64,000 nt of DNA from an uncultured Alistipes sp. (GCA_947591475.1 CANQDE010000001.1:434001-498000), one strand, 5' to 3'. Counted from the stretch's first letter, positions 34,523-45,931 are shown. Numbers and translations: made by a program. The notes: generated by a model from the letters alone, not told the origin.

Positions 34523-35848
34523 TTATAACGCCTTGCGGTAAATCGTTCGTAATTTGTCCGAAAGATAGTATTGCAGAACGCCGCGCATGAACATGTAGAG
34601 CGTGAACGCCAGCCACAGCGCATCGTTGCCGATGAACCGATAACCTCCGTAATAGACAGCGAAATAGACGACGGTGGCTAAAAACATCGAATCGCGCATG
34701 ATGCGGGTTTCGGTTGCGCCGACCATGATTCCGTCCATGATGAACGGCATGACGCAGGCGAGCGGTATCAGCATGATCCAGATGATGTATCGGCTGGCAG
34801 TATTGATGATTTGGGCGGCATTGTCGGTGTCAGTGTCGCTGACGAACAGGGCAAGCAAATCGTGCCACCCGATGAGATAGAAGCATACGAAAACAGCCGA
34901 AATAGCCAATCCCCAAAGCAGACAGCCTCGGATGCTTTTTTGCAGGTGAATCGCCTTACGGGCACCGATGAATCGACCCGTGAGCGCTTCGGCGGCATAG
35001 GCGAACCCATCGTTCATGTAGGAAAAGAGTGTGAAGAGCTGCAACAACAAGGTGTTGACGGCCAACAGATTCGGATCATCCATTCGGGCGGAGGCACCGG
35101 TGAAGAAGGTGTAGACGATCACGATGCAGAACGTGCGGAGAATGATGTCGCGATTGATCGAGAAAAAAGTCTTCAAGCGCTTCAAATCGAACACCTCCGA
35201 CCAGTCGATCGGGGTCAACACACGGCGAAACTTTCCGATTAGGAGCACGATGGCGAATAGGACGCCCGTCCATTGGGCCAGCACCGACGCATAGGCAATA
35301 CCGACGATGCCGAGATTGAAGCCGAATGCGAACCACAGGCTGCACGCGATGTGTATGACATTGACCGTAATCGCCGTGAACATCGGAATCACGGCATTCT
35401 GCATGCCGGTGAACCAGCCGTTGAGTCCAAAGAGCAGAATTCCGGCCGGCACAGCCCAGATTCGTGCGTAGTAGTAGGCTCGTGTCATTTCGTCTCCGTT
35501 CATGGCCCACAAAGCGAGCTTGCCGATGGGCGATTGCAGGGCGAGTGTCAGCAGGCCCATCGCAATCGCCACGACCACCGCCCGAGCCAGCATGTTGGTG
35601 CATTCCCGAAAATTGCCGGCGCCGAATGCCTGTGCCGTCAATCCGCTGGTGCCCATGCGCACGAACGAACAGTTCCAATAGATGAAATTGAAAATCGACA
35701 CGCCGATGGCCAACGCTCCGATCGTTGCGGTCGAATCCGTTCCCCAATGTCCGGCAATAGCGGTCGAGGCGATGCCCATCAACGGCACGGTGATGTTCGA
35801 CACGATGTTCGGCAGTGCCAAACGCAATATCTCGCGATTGATTTTCAT
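34523..35848 (-). CDS. MATE family multidrug/solute efflux transporter
   Basis: A 441-residue, 12-helix transporter of the MatE superfamily (DinF-like branch). The N-terminal LALPNIVSNITVPLMGIAST with the following AIAGHWG is the family opening, and SGLTAQAFGAGN and the late ALTGRFIGARK are conserved loop positions. Substrate is unknown. The open frame runs to 35908, but the start at 35848 follows an AGGAGG-like ribosome binding site about 6-11 bases upstream, rare in this genome, and a TATCTTTG box at 35871. It separates the uxa genes from kduDI but belongs to neither. Confidence 0.9.
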   Translation of the reverse strand: MKINREILRLALPNIVSNITVPLMGIASTAIAGHWGTDSTATIGALAIGVSIFNFIYWNCSFVRMGTSGLTAQAFGAGNFRECTNMLARAVVVAIAMGLLTLALQSPIGKLALWAMNGDEMTRAYYYARIWAVPAGILLFGLNGWFTGMQNAVIPMFTAITVNVIHIACSLWFAFGFNLGIVGIAYASVLAQWTGVLFAIVLLIGKFRRVLTPIDWSEVFDLKRLKTFFSINRDIILRTFCIVIVYTFFTGASARMDDPNLLAVNTLLLQLFTLFSYMNDGFAYAAEALTGRFIGARKAIHLQKSIRGCLLWGLAISAVFVCFYLIGWHDLLALFVSDTDTDNAAQIINTASRYIIWIMLIPLACVMPFIMDGIMVGATETRIMRDSMFLATVVYFAVYYGGYRFIGNDALWLAFTLYMFMRGVLQYYLSDKLRTIYRKAL

Positions 35849-35870
35849 AAGATGCCTCCTTTTCGGAGTG

Positions 35871-35878
35871 CAAAGATA
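35871..35878 (-). promoter_or_regulatory. -7 box of the MATE gene promoter
   Basis: TATCTTTG on -, 23 bases before the ATG, directly after the kduD terminator. The -33 element is not clear. Confidence 0.6.
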
Positions 35879-35884
35879 ATATAA

Positions 35885-35917
35885 AAAGGATGATTGTTTT
35901 TGAGACAATCATCCTTT
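35885..35917 (-). terminator. Intrinsic terminator of the kduID operon
   Basis: A perfect 13-base stem (35885-35897 with 35905-35917), 7-base loop, then TTTTTATAT when read on -. Confidence 0.9.
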
Positions 35918-35957
35918 GAACGAATCGGGCATCTTTCAGCCCTTCGAGAACGGATCC

Positions 35958-36752
35958 TTATTTCGGTTGCTTGCCGATGTAAGCGAGGATACCGCCATCG
36001 ACGTAAAGCACGTGGCCGTTGACAAAGTTCGAAGCATCCGAAGCTAAGAACACAGCGGGACCCATCAAGTCTTCGGGCGTACCCCAACGGGCGGCCGGCG
36101 TCTTGGCGACGATGAACGCATCGAACGGATGACGTGAACCGTCGGGCTGTTTTTCACGCAGCGGGGCGGTTTGCGGCGTTGCGATGTAACCCGGGCCGAT
36201 GCCGTTGCACTGAATGTTGTATTCGCCGTATTCCGATGCGATGTTGCGGGTCAGCATCTTCAGACCTCCTTTCGCTGCGGCATAAGCCGATACGGTTTCG
36301 CGGCCCAACTCCGACATCATCGAGCAGATGTTGATGATTTTGCCGTGTCCTTTCTTAATCATCGACGGGATGACCGCTTTCGCAACGATGAACGGTGCGT
36401 TCAGGTCGACGTCGATGACTTGGCGGAACTGTTCGGCCGTCATTTCGGTCATCGGGATTCGTTTGATGATACCGGCGTTGTTCACCAGAATGTCGATGAC
36501 GCCGACCTCCTTTTCGATCTTCGCCACGAGTTCGTTCACCTGCGCTTCGTTCGTTACGTCGCACACATACCCCTTGGCGTCGATGCCCTCGGCCTTATAA
36601 GCAGCCAGCCCTTTGTCCACGAGCTCCTGTTTGATGTCGTTGAAGACGATTTTTGCGCCTTGCTGAGCGAAAGCCGTCGCCAGCGCGAAACCGATTCCAT
36701 AAGAAGCACCCGTTACGAGCGCTACCTTGCCTTCCAATGAAAAGTTTACCAT
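35958..36752 (-). CDS. kduD: 2-dehydro-3-deoxygluconate 5-dehydrogenase (KduD-type short-chain dehydrogenase)
   Basis: A 264-residue SDR enzyme. The nucleotide motif is TGASYGIG, with NNAGI, the catalytic Ser in NICSMMSELG, and YAAAKGG (Tyr and Lys of the SDR triad). In pectin breakdown KduD reduces 2,5-diketo-3-deoxygluconate to 2-keto-3-deoxygluconate. The same family includes gluconate 5-dehydrogenase (IdnO); pairing with kduI 22 bases upstream makes KduD the better call. It is the last gene before a strong terminator. Confidence 0.87.
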   Translation of the reverse strand: MVNFSLEGKVALVTGASYGIGFALATAFAQQGAKIVFNDIKQELVDKGLAAYKAEGIDAKGYVCDVTNEAQVNELVAKIEKEVGVIDILVNNAGIIKRIPMTEMTAEQFRQVIDVDLNAPFIVAKAVIPSMIKKGHGKIINICSMMSELGRETVSAYAAAKGGLKMLTRNIASEYGEYNIQCNGIGPGYIATPQTAPLREKQPDGSRHPFDAFIVAKTPAARWGTPEDLMGPAVFLASDASNFVNGHVLYVDGGILAYIGKQPK

Positions 36753-36774
36753 TTTTCTGTTGTTATTTGGTTCG

Positions 36775-37617
36775 TTATTTCAGATCCGTTATCTTCGAAA
36801 AATCCTGATCGCCGTAGTCGAGGTTCTCGCCGCCCATGCCCCAGATGAAGGTGTAGTTGTGCGTGGCAGCGGCGCTGTGGATCGACCATTCGGGCGACAA
36901 TACAGCTTGATCGTTCTTCATCCAGATGTGGCGGGTCTCTTCGACTTCGCCCATCAAGTGGCATACGGCATGTTCTTCGGGCACTTCGAAATAGAAATAG
37001 GCCTCCATGCGGCGCGAATGCACATGGGCCGGCATCGTGTTCCATACGCTGCCCGGCAGCAGCTCGGTCATCCCCATCTGTAACTGGCAGGTCGGCAGCA
37101 CTTGGTTGACGATCATCTTATTGATATTGCGGTCGTTCGAGCCTTCGAGCGATCCCATGTGCGCTACGACGGCATCGGCCTTGGTAACCTTCTTGTCGGG
37201 ATAGTTGCAGTGGGCCGTCGTCGAGTTGAAGTAGAACTTGGCCGGATGTTTCGCATCCTTGCTTTCGAAGATCACTTCGCGATCGCCGCATCCTAAATAG
37301 AGGGCCTCCTTGTAATCGAGTTCGAAGGTCGCATCGCCGACTTTGACGATACCGGCACCGCCGACATTGAAGATGCCCAACTCACGGCGTGTCAAGAAAT
37401 AGGGAGCCTTCAACGGGTCGATGGCCTCCAATTTCAGCTTTTCGTTCACCGGCATGGCGCCGCCGACGATCATGCGGTCGTACATCGAGTAGACCATGTT
37501 CACTTCATCGGCTGCGAATACTTTCTCGATCAGAAAGTCGCGGCGCAGGCGGGCTGTGTCGTAATGTTTGGCATCTTCGGGATGCGCGGCATAGCGGATT
37601 TCGTAATTGGTTTTCAT
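36775..37617 (-). CDS. kduI: 5-dehydro-4-deoxy-D-glucuronate isomerase
   Basis: A 280-residue cupin-fold zinc isomerase that converts 5-keto-4-deoxyuronate, from cleaved unsaturated oligogalacturonides, to 2,5-diketo-3-deoxygluconate. The zinc ligands lie in NTMPAHVHSRRMEAYFYF, and the family stretches RRELGIFNVGGAG and YLGCGDREVIFES are present. The start at 37617 matches the family; the frame to 37659 crosses the promoter. It is transcribed with kduD. It implies that pectate lyase activity exists elsewhere in the genome. Confidence 0.94.
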   Translation of the reverse strand: MKTNYEIRYAAHPEDAKHYDTARLRRDFLIEKVFAADEVNMVYSMYDRMIVGGAMPVNEKLKLEAIDPLKAPYFLTRRELGIFNVGGAGIVKVGDATFELDYKEALYLGCGDREVIFESKDAKHPAKFYFNSTTAHCNYPDKKVTKADAVVAHMGSLEGSNDRNINKMIVNQVLPTCQLQMGMTELLPGSVWNTMPAHVHSRRMEAYFYFEVPEEHAVCHLMGEVEETRHIWMKNDQAVLSPEWSIHSAAATHNYTFIWGMGGENLDYGDQDFSKITDLK

Positions 37618-37656
37618 ATTGCTTGTAGAATTGTTTGGAGCTGTTTTACATTCATG

Positions 37657-37688
37657 CAAAAATACGCAAAGTCGAGCGCAATGCCAAA
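37657..37688 (-). promoter_or_regulatory. Promoter of kduID
   Basis: On -: TTTG (37688-37685), 20 bases, TATTTTTG (37664-37657). Leader about 33 bases. Confidence 0.8.
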
Positions 37689-37926
37689 TTTATTTTTGAG
37701 CATTGCCAAAGCGAAGTATCTTCGACGAAGTCAAAGATACGAATAATCGGCGAACAATAAAACATTTGCCGGCGAATAATTCGCTTTCCGCAATCCGTTC
37801 GCCGCGGGCGCTGTAAATCCGACCAGTTCCGATGACCCGAATCGTCTTGATGATGCCGGAAACGGGAAAATTGCGCCTCGAAAGTTAATTAGGGCACACA
37901 AAGTGAGGGAATCCGGAAAATTGAAT
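37689..37926. other. Gene-free stretch between kduI and rluB
   Basis: No complete gene is seen. It contains an inverted repeat GTATCTT (37716-37722) with AAGATAC (37734-37740). On -, about 45 codons are open without a start (near 37886-37745) and read like the tail of a secreted protein (core RIYSARGERI), possibly a decayed gene end or chance. Confidence 0.4.
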
Positions 37927-37934
37927 TACCTTTG
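37927..37934 (+). promoter_or_regulatory. -7 box of the rluB promoter
   Basis: TACCTTTG, 23 bases before the ATG. No clear TTG at the usual distance. Confidence 0.55.
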
Positions 37935-37956
37935 CCTGTCAAATCCAGTATAGATA

Positions 37957-39270
37957 ATGAAAGACTCCAAAAACGACTCGACCTCCGCACTCGCGCGTTT
38001 CGGTCGCGACAAACGCGCCCGTACCGTAACGACTACGGCGGAACGTGTCGAGCGTCGTCCGCGTCCGCAGCGCGATGCCGCCGACCCGGAACAACCCCGC
38101 GAGCACAAACGCAACTCGTTCAATCCCAATTTCACCCGCGAAAACCGTCCGGCATTCGGCGAAAAGCCCCGTCGTCCGTACGGTGATCGCCCCACATACG
38201 GCGCCCATCCGAAACGCGCTTATGGAGACCGTCCGGCCTATGGTGAAAAACCCTACGGCGACAAATCGTACGCTCCCCATCGCAACGAACAACGATACGA
38301 CCGCAAAGAATCGCAACCGTACGGCAAACCCGCCCGCACGCAGCGTCCCTATGGGAACAAACCGGCTTACGGCCCGTACAACGGCGGGACGGACGAAGAA
38401 CGGGATTTCAATCGGGAACGCAAATTCGAAAAGCGATTCGATCATCGGGCCCCGAAAAAGCAGGGCGGCAAATTCGGCAAGGCACCACGAGGCGATTTCA
38501 AAAAACGCGACGAGCGGCCGGTTGCCTATCCGAAATACAATCCCGAAAAACAGACTGGTGCGATTCGTCTGAATCGGTTCATCGCTCAGTCGGGCATTTG
38601 CTCGCGTCGCGAAGCGGACGATTTCATCGTCGCCGGGGTCGTTACGGTCAACGGCAAGGTCGTAACCGAATTGGGCACCAAGGTGATGCCGACCGACGAA
38701 GTGCGATTCAACGATGCGCGTGTACAAGGCGAAAAGAAGGTCTATTTGGTGCTGAACAAGCCCAAAGGGTATGTTACCTCGCTCGAAGACCCGCACGCCA
38801 CGAAGACGGTGATGGATTTGGTCAAGGGGGCTTGTGCGGAGCGCATCTATCCGGTAGGGCGATTGGATAAGAACAGCCTCGGCCTGCTGCTGTTCACCAA
38901 CGACGGCGATATGACCAAACAGCTGACGCATCCGACCTATCAAAAGAAGAAGATCTATCAGGTAACGCTCGACAAACCGTTGACGCGGGCCGACATGGAT
39001 CGGATCGCCGAGGGGATTACGCTGGAAGACGGCGAAATCCATGCCGATGAAATCGCCTATGTCAAGGACAAGAAGCAGGAGATCGGCATCGAAATCCACT
39101 CGGGCCGCAACCGAATCGTGCGTCGCATCTTCGAGTTTCTCGGCTACGAAGTGAAAAAACTCGACCGTGTTTATTATGCGGGATTGACCAAAAAGAATCT
39201 GAAGCGCGGAGCTTGGCGTTTTCTCACCGACGAGGAGGTGCAACGTCTTAAATCCGGTCAATACGAATAA
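37957..39270 (+). CDS. rluB: rRNA pseudouridine synthase (RluB/RsuA family) with a 200-residue low-complexity N-terminal extension
   Basis: A 437-residue protein. The catalytic half (about 200-437) has an S4 RNA-binding domain (IRLNRFIAQSGICSRREAD) and the synthase core with the catalytic Asp304 in GRLDKNSLGLLLFTNDG, then SGRNRIVRRIFE. This isomerises a uridine in 23S rRNA. Residues 1-200 are strongly basic and disordered, with repeated PYGD/AYGEKP-like units (Arg, Lys, Pro, Tyr, Gly). Such extensions occur in Bacteroidota and may add RNA binding. The next gene starts 15 bases after the stop. Confidence 0.88.
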   Translation: MKDSKNDSTSALARFGRDKRARTVTTTAERVERRPRPQRDAADPEQPREHKRNSFNPNFTRENRPAFGEKPRRPYGDRPTYGAHPKRAYGDRPAYGEKPYGDKSYAPHRNEQRYDRKESQPYGKPARTQRPYGNKPAYGPYNGGTDEERDFNRERKFEKRFDHRAPKKQGGKFGKAPRGDFKKRDERPVAYPKYNPEKQTGAIRLNRFIAQSGICSRREADDFIVAGVVTVNGKVVTELGTKVMPTDEVRFNDARVQGEKKVYLVLNKPKGYVTSLEDPHATKTVMDLVKGACAERIYPVGRLDKNSLGLLLFTNDGDMTKQLTHPTYQKKKIYQVTLDKPLTRADMDRIAEGITLEDGEIHADEIAYVKDKKQEIGIEIHSGRNRIVRRIFEFLGYEVKKLDRVYYAGLTKKNLKRGAWRFLTDEEVQRLKSGQYE

Positions 39271-39285
39271 AAACGGCAAACCATT

Positions 39286-40281
39286 ATGACGGAACCTTTG
39301 TATCAAGCCGACGCATCGCGCTACGACGCCATGCCTTACCGAAGGGCCGGACGCAGCGGCGTGTTGTTGCCCGCTTTTTCACTGGGTATGTGGCATAACT
39401 TCGGCAGCGAAGCGCCTTTTTCGAATGCCCAGCGCATGGCGCATTATGCGTTCGATCACGGCATCGTCCATTTCGATCTGGCGAACAACTACGGGCCGGT
39501 CTACGGCTCGGCGGAGGAGAACTTCGGCCGGTTGATGGAACGCTCTTTCCGCCCGTATCGCGATGAACTGTTCATCTCCACCAAGGCGGGCTACGACATG
39601 TGGCCCGGGCCGTACGGGAATTGGGGCTCTCGGAAGTATCTGACGGCCAGCCTCGACCAAAGCCTGCGCCGCATGAAGCTCGATTACGTCGATGTGTTCT
39701 ATACGCACCGCTATGATCCGGAAACGCCCTTGGAGGAGACTTTGCAGGCGCTGGTCGACCTCGTTCGGCAGGGCAAAACGTTCTATGTCGGCATTTCCCG
39801 CTATCCGCTCGAAGCGGCCCGCTTCGCGTTCCGGTATTTGGCCGAACGGGACGTGCCGTGTCTGTTGTTTCAGGACAAATACAACCTGTTCAATCGGGAG
39901 CCCGAGACTTCGGGCGTACTGCCGCTCGCTGCGGAGGCCGGTTCGGGATTCGTCGCCTTCTCGCCGCTGGCGCAGGGCCTGTTGACGAATCGTTATCTGA
40001 ACGGCATTCCCGAGGGCTCGCGCATGTCTCGCAATGGATTTCTGCGCAAAGAGGTGTTGACGGACGAAATGTTGTCGCGGATTCGCGGCCTCGACCGACT
40101 GGCGCAACGACGCGGACAAACGTTGGCCGAAATGGCTTTGGCTTGGCTGTTGCGCGACGAGCGGGTAACCTCCGTCATCATCGGAGCCAGCTCCGTCGAA
40201 CAGATTGCCGATAATCTCCACGCGTTGCAGCATCCCGATTTTTCAGACGAGGAGCTTGCCGAAATCGCGAAATATAGCTGA
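39286..40281 (+). CDS. Aldo/keto reductase (YghZ-like)
   Basis: A 331-residue NADPH-dependent reductase. The catalytic tetrad can be read as Asp and Tyr in HFDLANNYGP, Lys in FISTKAGYD and His in FYTHRYDPETP. The N-terminal YRRAGRSGVLLPAFSLGMWHNFG and GSRKYLTASLDQSLRRM resemble YghZ/L-glyceraldehyde 3-phosphate reductase, an aldehyde detoxification enzyme. Substrate is not certain. It follows rluB at 15 bases. Confidence 0.87.
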   Translation: MTEPLYQADASRYDAMPYRRAGRSGVLLPAFSLGMWHNFGSEAPFSNAQRMAHYAFDHGIVHFDLANNYGPVYGSAEENFGRLMERSFRPYRDELFISTKAGYDMWPGPYGNWGSRKYLTASLDQSLRRMKLDYVDVFYTHRYDPETPLEETLQALVDLVRQGKTFYVGISRYPLEAARFAFRYLAERDVPCLLFQDKYNLFNREPETSGVLPLAAEAGSGFVAFSPLAQGLLTNRYLNGIPEGSRMSRNGFLRKEVLTDEMLSRIRGLDRLAQRRGQTLAEMALAWLLRDERVTSVIIGASSVEQIADNLHALQHPDFSDEELAEIAKYS

Positions 40282-40286
40282 ATCGC

Positions 40287-40316
40287 AAACGTCCGGCCTT
40301 GAAAGACTGGACGTTT
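40287..40316. terminator. Probable bidirectional terminator between the aldo/keto reductase and C11 peptidase genes
   Basis: A 10-base stem AAACGTCCGG (40287-40296) with CTGGACGTTT (40307-40316), one wobble, 10-base loop. T runs are short. Confidence 0.5.
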
Positions 40317-40323
40317 CAGTTCG

Positions 40324-41514
40324 CTACTCGACGGCATGGGTAACTTTGTACCATGCCGTTTCTTTATGCAAATCGGTGTATCGCTGCGACGGTTCGCTGG
40401 TCGTTACGCCCGAATAGGTTTTGATGTTATTCATCCGGCCGTTGTAGGCCGAATAGAACGATGGCGTATAAAGCCGGCAGTTCTCGGGAAAAGTTTGGTT
40501 CAACTGCTCTTTGAAGCGTGCATACCGATTGTCATCGGCGCAAATCGACCGTATGTAATCGTCCAGATCGTAAAAAAGATGCGTTGACATGCCTTCGTAA
40601 CTTTGCAGCGCATCGGCATCGTATGCGCGCGTCGGGCCCGCATGAATTTCCGCTACGGTCGCCGCCAGCGCATCGAGTTCGCTCGTAACGGCCAACGAAA
40701 TGCAGCCCGATGGTGTAGAATAGCTTGTATAAAAATTCCAGAATTCCCGGCAAGTTCCGTATAAATCCGGCCCATCGGAAGCGAACAAACGGGGAACAAC
40801 CCGATCATAGGGAAATCCGGCAGCCAGAATTTCACAGGGCGAAGCGATGATGTAATCGAACGACCGGCGCAGATCATAGAGCGTTTCGATGTTGGCCATG
40901 AAACAATCGTCGAAAATCAGATAATCGAACCGAAAGGGAAGTCCGGCTACGGCATCCGCTAATTGGGCGATGTCGAGCTCATGGCCTTGGTCTCCGAAAT
41001 ATCGGGTGGAACGCGTTACCAACGCCCCGGGGGCCGGTTGCTCCGGTTGCTGCGATTTCAAACGCGCCGAACCAGCCGGAACCCATGCGAATCCATGGCA
41101 ACCGGTCGTTAACCCGTAACTTTCCGCTGGAGCGAAACGTTGCACATCGGCAAAAAGCTCCTGCACCGAAGCCGTCGTCTCCGCACGAAAGGTCTCGTAG
41201 GTTTTCAGCTCCTTGCGGACGGCTTTCTGCTGGCGGGCATCGTAGCTGATTTCGAGCAGGGTGGCCCGGTCGTACGATTCGGGTTGATAGCAGACTAATA
41301 TGCGGCCGTTACGAGTGGCACCGGCCGCGACTGCCCGTTCGACGCCCTCGATGTTCTGTTCGTAAAATCCTTTAATCAACAGATCCCGTCCGGGCATATA
41401 GAGTAGCATCGTATGCCCGACAGGGCCCGACGGTTCGGGGATTTCGTCTTTGCTGCACGCAGTGAAAAACAGCAGCGCGGTCAACAACAGACCATAAAGT
41501 CGACGGGGCATCAT
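40324..41514 (-). CDS. Clostripain-like (C11) cysteine peptidase lipoprotein
   Basis: A 396-residue exported lipoprotein (lipobox FTACS near residue 20) of peptidase family C11. The caspase-like fold shows the catalytic His in GLTTGCHGFAW and the catalytic Cys in LIFDDCFMANIE, followed by YIIASPCEILAAGFPYD. These enzymes cleave after Arg or Lys and often self-activate. The start at 41514 overlaps the DUF4919 stop as ATGA, so translation is coupled. It is the last gene of a run from ligA. The substrate is unknown. Confidence 0.87.
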   Translation of the reverse strand: MMPRRLYGLLLTALLFFTACSKDEIPEPSGPVGHTMLLYMPGRDLLIKGFYEQNIEGVERAVAAGATRNGRILVCYQPESYDRATLLEISYDARQQKAVRKELKTYETFRAETTASVQELFADVQRFAPAESYGLTTGCHGFAWVPAGSARLKSQQPEQPAPGALVTRSTRYFGDQGHELDIAQLADAVAGLPFRFDYLIFDDCFMANIETLYDLRRSFDYIIASPCEILAAGFPYDRVVPRLFASDGPDLYGTCREFWNFYTSYSTPSGCISLAVTSELDALAATVAEIHAGPTRAYDADALQSYEGMSTHLFYDLDDYIRSICADDNRYARFKEQLNQTFPENCRLYTPSFYSAYNGRMNNIKTYSGVTTSEPSQRYTDLHKETAWYKVTHAVE

Positions 41515-42248
41515 TTGTATTCGCGCGGTTTCAAATTGTTGAATTGCCATGTGCGGTCTCTTTTATAAGTGTAACCTTCGGGCTTGTTCCAATAGACTCG
41601 ACTGAAATCGAAATAGAATCCTTTGCGTTTTTTGCCTGCTACGACATAAGGCACGGCCAGCGGAACGAATTCGACCGTACGGCTGACGATGCGGCTTTTA
41701 CCGTAGGCGAGACCTTCGGCAGCAAGTACGTCGAGTGCATGGTCGAACATCAGAATATGACGCGGCGACGATTGCGACAGGCCGTCGCCCGAAGCGAGAA
41801 TGGCCCGCATCACGCCGTTCATCCGGTCGAAATAGGCCTTTTCCTGCTCCTTGTCGCCCAAGGCACCGTAGGCGAAAGCCATCAGATTGAGCAGTTTCGG
41901 ACTGAATGGATTTTTTTTCAATGCGTCCTTGCCGACTAACAACAACTCTTCGAGTGTACCTCGATCGGGAAGATCGGGATCGAGCGCAGCCGCCAGCATC
42001 AGCACCCGATCGGCATGCGGATTGACCTCCAACGGTTTATAAGCCTCTTGGTAGGCATAGCCGTAGTACAGGTAGTGGTAATCGTCGTCGGTCAGGGTCG
42101 AATCGCCCGTATCGTAACGCAACCACAACGAAGTATAATAATAAGGTGATGCGGTGTCCATCGTCCGTTTGAGAATATCCTCCTCCTCGGGAATTTTCGC
42201 CGACACCATCGCCGGCAGCAGTAAAACAAGTAACAGCCATCTATTCAT
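41511..42248 (-). CDS. DUF4919 family exported protein
   Basis: A 245-residue protein with a signal peptide (about 1-17, LLLVLLLPAMVSA) and the DUF4919 pattern: YYYTSLWLRYDTGDSTLTDDDYHYLYYGYAYQ split over the early part, TPR-like helices in the middle (SPKLLNLMAFAYGALGD), and VYWNKPEGYTYKRDRTWQF at the end. The family is restricted mainly to Bacteroidota and is uncharacterised. It is coupled to the C11 peptidase by a 4-base overlap. Confidence 0.8.
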   Translation of the reverse strand: MNRWLLLVLLLPAMVSAKIPEEEDILKRTMDTASPYYYTSLWLRYDTGDSTLTDDDYHYLYYGYAYQEAYKPLEVNPHADRVLMLAAALDPDLPDRGTLEELLLVGKDALKKNPFSPKLLNLMAFAYGALGDKEQEKAYFDRMNGVMRAILASGDGLSQSSPRHILMFDHALDVLAAEGLAYGKSRIVSRTVEFVPLAVPYVVAGKKRKGFYFDFSRVYWNKPEGYTYKRDRTWQFNNLKPREYK

Positions 42249-42308
42249 TCGCTTCCTTTTAATAAAAAAGTATCAGCAGCCCGCAAAGTCTTTAATAAAA
42301 CGTTGCAA

Positions 42309-43199
42309 TCAATGCAAATCGTATTCGGCAATCAACTTTCGGAATTTTTCGCGCAGGGCGTCCGACCCGGGAACCAACGGAAGCCGCATCCGGTCGTTGA
42401 TAATTCCCATTACGGACAACGCGCATTTCACACCGACCGGATTGCCCTCAGCAAAGAGCGCTTTCACGGCCTCGGCAAGCGATGCGAAAGCCCGTTCGGC
42501 CGCTTCGAAATCGCCCGCTTTGGCATAACCGAGACACTGCATGAACCGACGGGGAAAAGCATCGACCGCCACGGAAATCACCCCGTCGCCGCCGCGCCGC
42601 ATCAGCTCGATTGCGATGCCATCGTCGCCCGAAAGCACCAAAAAATCGGAGGGCCGTCCGTCGATGATCCGCTGCATCTGGTCGATGTCGCCCGATGCCT
42701 CCTTGATGCCGATTACGTTGTCGAAGTCGCGCGCGATGCGCAAGGTCGTCGCGTCGGTCATGTTCACGCCCGAACGCCCCGGGATATTATAAAGAATGAT
42801 CGGCAGCGGCGAATGCTCCGACACGGTGCGGAAATGCTGGTACAAACCCTCCTGCGACGGTTTGTTGTAATAGGGCGTAACACTCAAAATGGCGTCGGCC
42901 CCGCGCAGGTCGAATTCGTGCAGTTGGTCGAGCACTTCGGAAGTCGAATTGCCGCCGACGCCGATGACCAACGGCACGCGACGCGCGATGTGGTTCGTGA
43001 TGAACATGGCGATGACGGCCCGTTCGTGCAGATAGAGCGTCGGGGTTTCGGCCGTCGTGCCGAGCGCGACGATGTAGTCCACGCCACCGTCGATGACGTA
43101 ATCGATCATGCGGGCGAGCGCATCGTAATCCACCTGTCCGTTCGGGGTGAAAGGGGTAATCATGGCGGCCCCTACGCCGGAAAGTTTGTGTCGTAGCAT
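42309..43199 (-). CDS. dapA: 4-hydroxy-tetrahydrodipicolinate synthase
   Basis: A 296-residue class I aldolase condensing pyruvate with aspartate semialdehyde, the first step to diaminopimelate and lysine. The motif GTTAETPTL (48-56), Tyr137 in YNIPGRSG and the Schiff-base Lys166 in GIKEASGD are present. It lies 19 bases after ligA on the same strand. Length and motifs are standard. Confidence 0.96.
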   Translation of the reverse strand: MLRHKLSGVGAAMITPFTPNGQVDYDALARMIDYVIDGGVDYIVALGTTAETPTLYLHERAVIAMFITNHIARRVPLVIGVGGNSTSEVLDQLHEFDLRGADAILSVTPYYNKPSQEGLYQHFRTVSEHSPLPIILYNIPGRSGVNMTDATTLRIARDFDNVIGIKEASGDIDQMQRIIDGRPSDFLVLSGDDGIAIELMRRGGDGVISVAVDAFPRRFMQCLGYAKAGDFEAAERAFASLAEAVKALFAEGNPVGVKCALSVMGIINDRMRLPLVPGSDALREKFRKLIAEYDLH

Positions 43200-43218
43200 G
43201 GTCTGATCGGGTTTGAGG

Positions 43219-45351
<2,133 letters not shown>

Positions 45352-45492
45352 TCATTTAATCTATTAACGTGTGTAAAGGTACATATTTTGCGACGAAAGA
45401 CGATCAAAAACAAAAAAAATGCAAAAAAAAATACAGACGCGACGCAATATGCAAATTTTGCGTATAATTGCAGAAAATTTTCGAACACAACC

Positions 45493-45831
45493 ATGACGAA
45501 GCCCAATAGGACGAAGAAGCATATCGTTACCAGCCTGCACAACCTCAGCACCGAAATGCAGGATGCGCTCAAAGAGAAATACCCCTACGGTTTTACCGAT
45601 GCCATGATGCGTGTAGATAAACCGAACGGCGATTTTTTTTATGCGGTTCCCTTCGATACGGAGGAGGTCGCTTATTTAGTGAAGATCGATGTGAAAATCG
45701 ACGACAATGCGGCCGAAGAGGACGAAAAGGACTACTACGAAGACGAATTGAAAGGCGCGGACGATATTCAGGAAGAGGGCGGTTCATCGGCCGAGGAAGT
45801 AGGCGAGACGGACGACGACATCAGCATCTGA
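45493..45831 (+). CDS. Conserved acidic hypothetical protein
   Basis: A 112-residue protein without a known function. The N-terminal half is well folded (ALKEKYPYGFTDAMMRVDKPNGDFFYAV split here as KYPYGFTDAMMRVDKPNG, then VPFDTEEVAYLVKIDVKID) and the C-terminal 45 residues are almost all Asp/Glu. From memory, similar proteins with the same KPNGDFFYAV core are widespread in Bacteroidales. The start at 45493 is inside a much longer open frame that runs antisense to ligA and is a chance frame. A TATAATTG box upstream near 45470 is a possible promoter. Confidence 0.72.
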   Translation: MTKPNRTKKHIVTSLHNLSTEMQDALKEKYPYGFTDAMMRVDKPNGDFFYAVPFDTEEVAYLVKIDVKIDDNAAEEDEKDYYEDELKGADDIQEEGGSSAEEVGETDDDISI

Positions 45832-45931
45832 TTCGCGGATCGGTCTGCTTTCGTGATTCCGATAACGGCAGCTCCGGCTATTCGACATTCGGTTGATTCT
45901 CCGAAAAGACGTCGAAAAACGAACGCCGATA

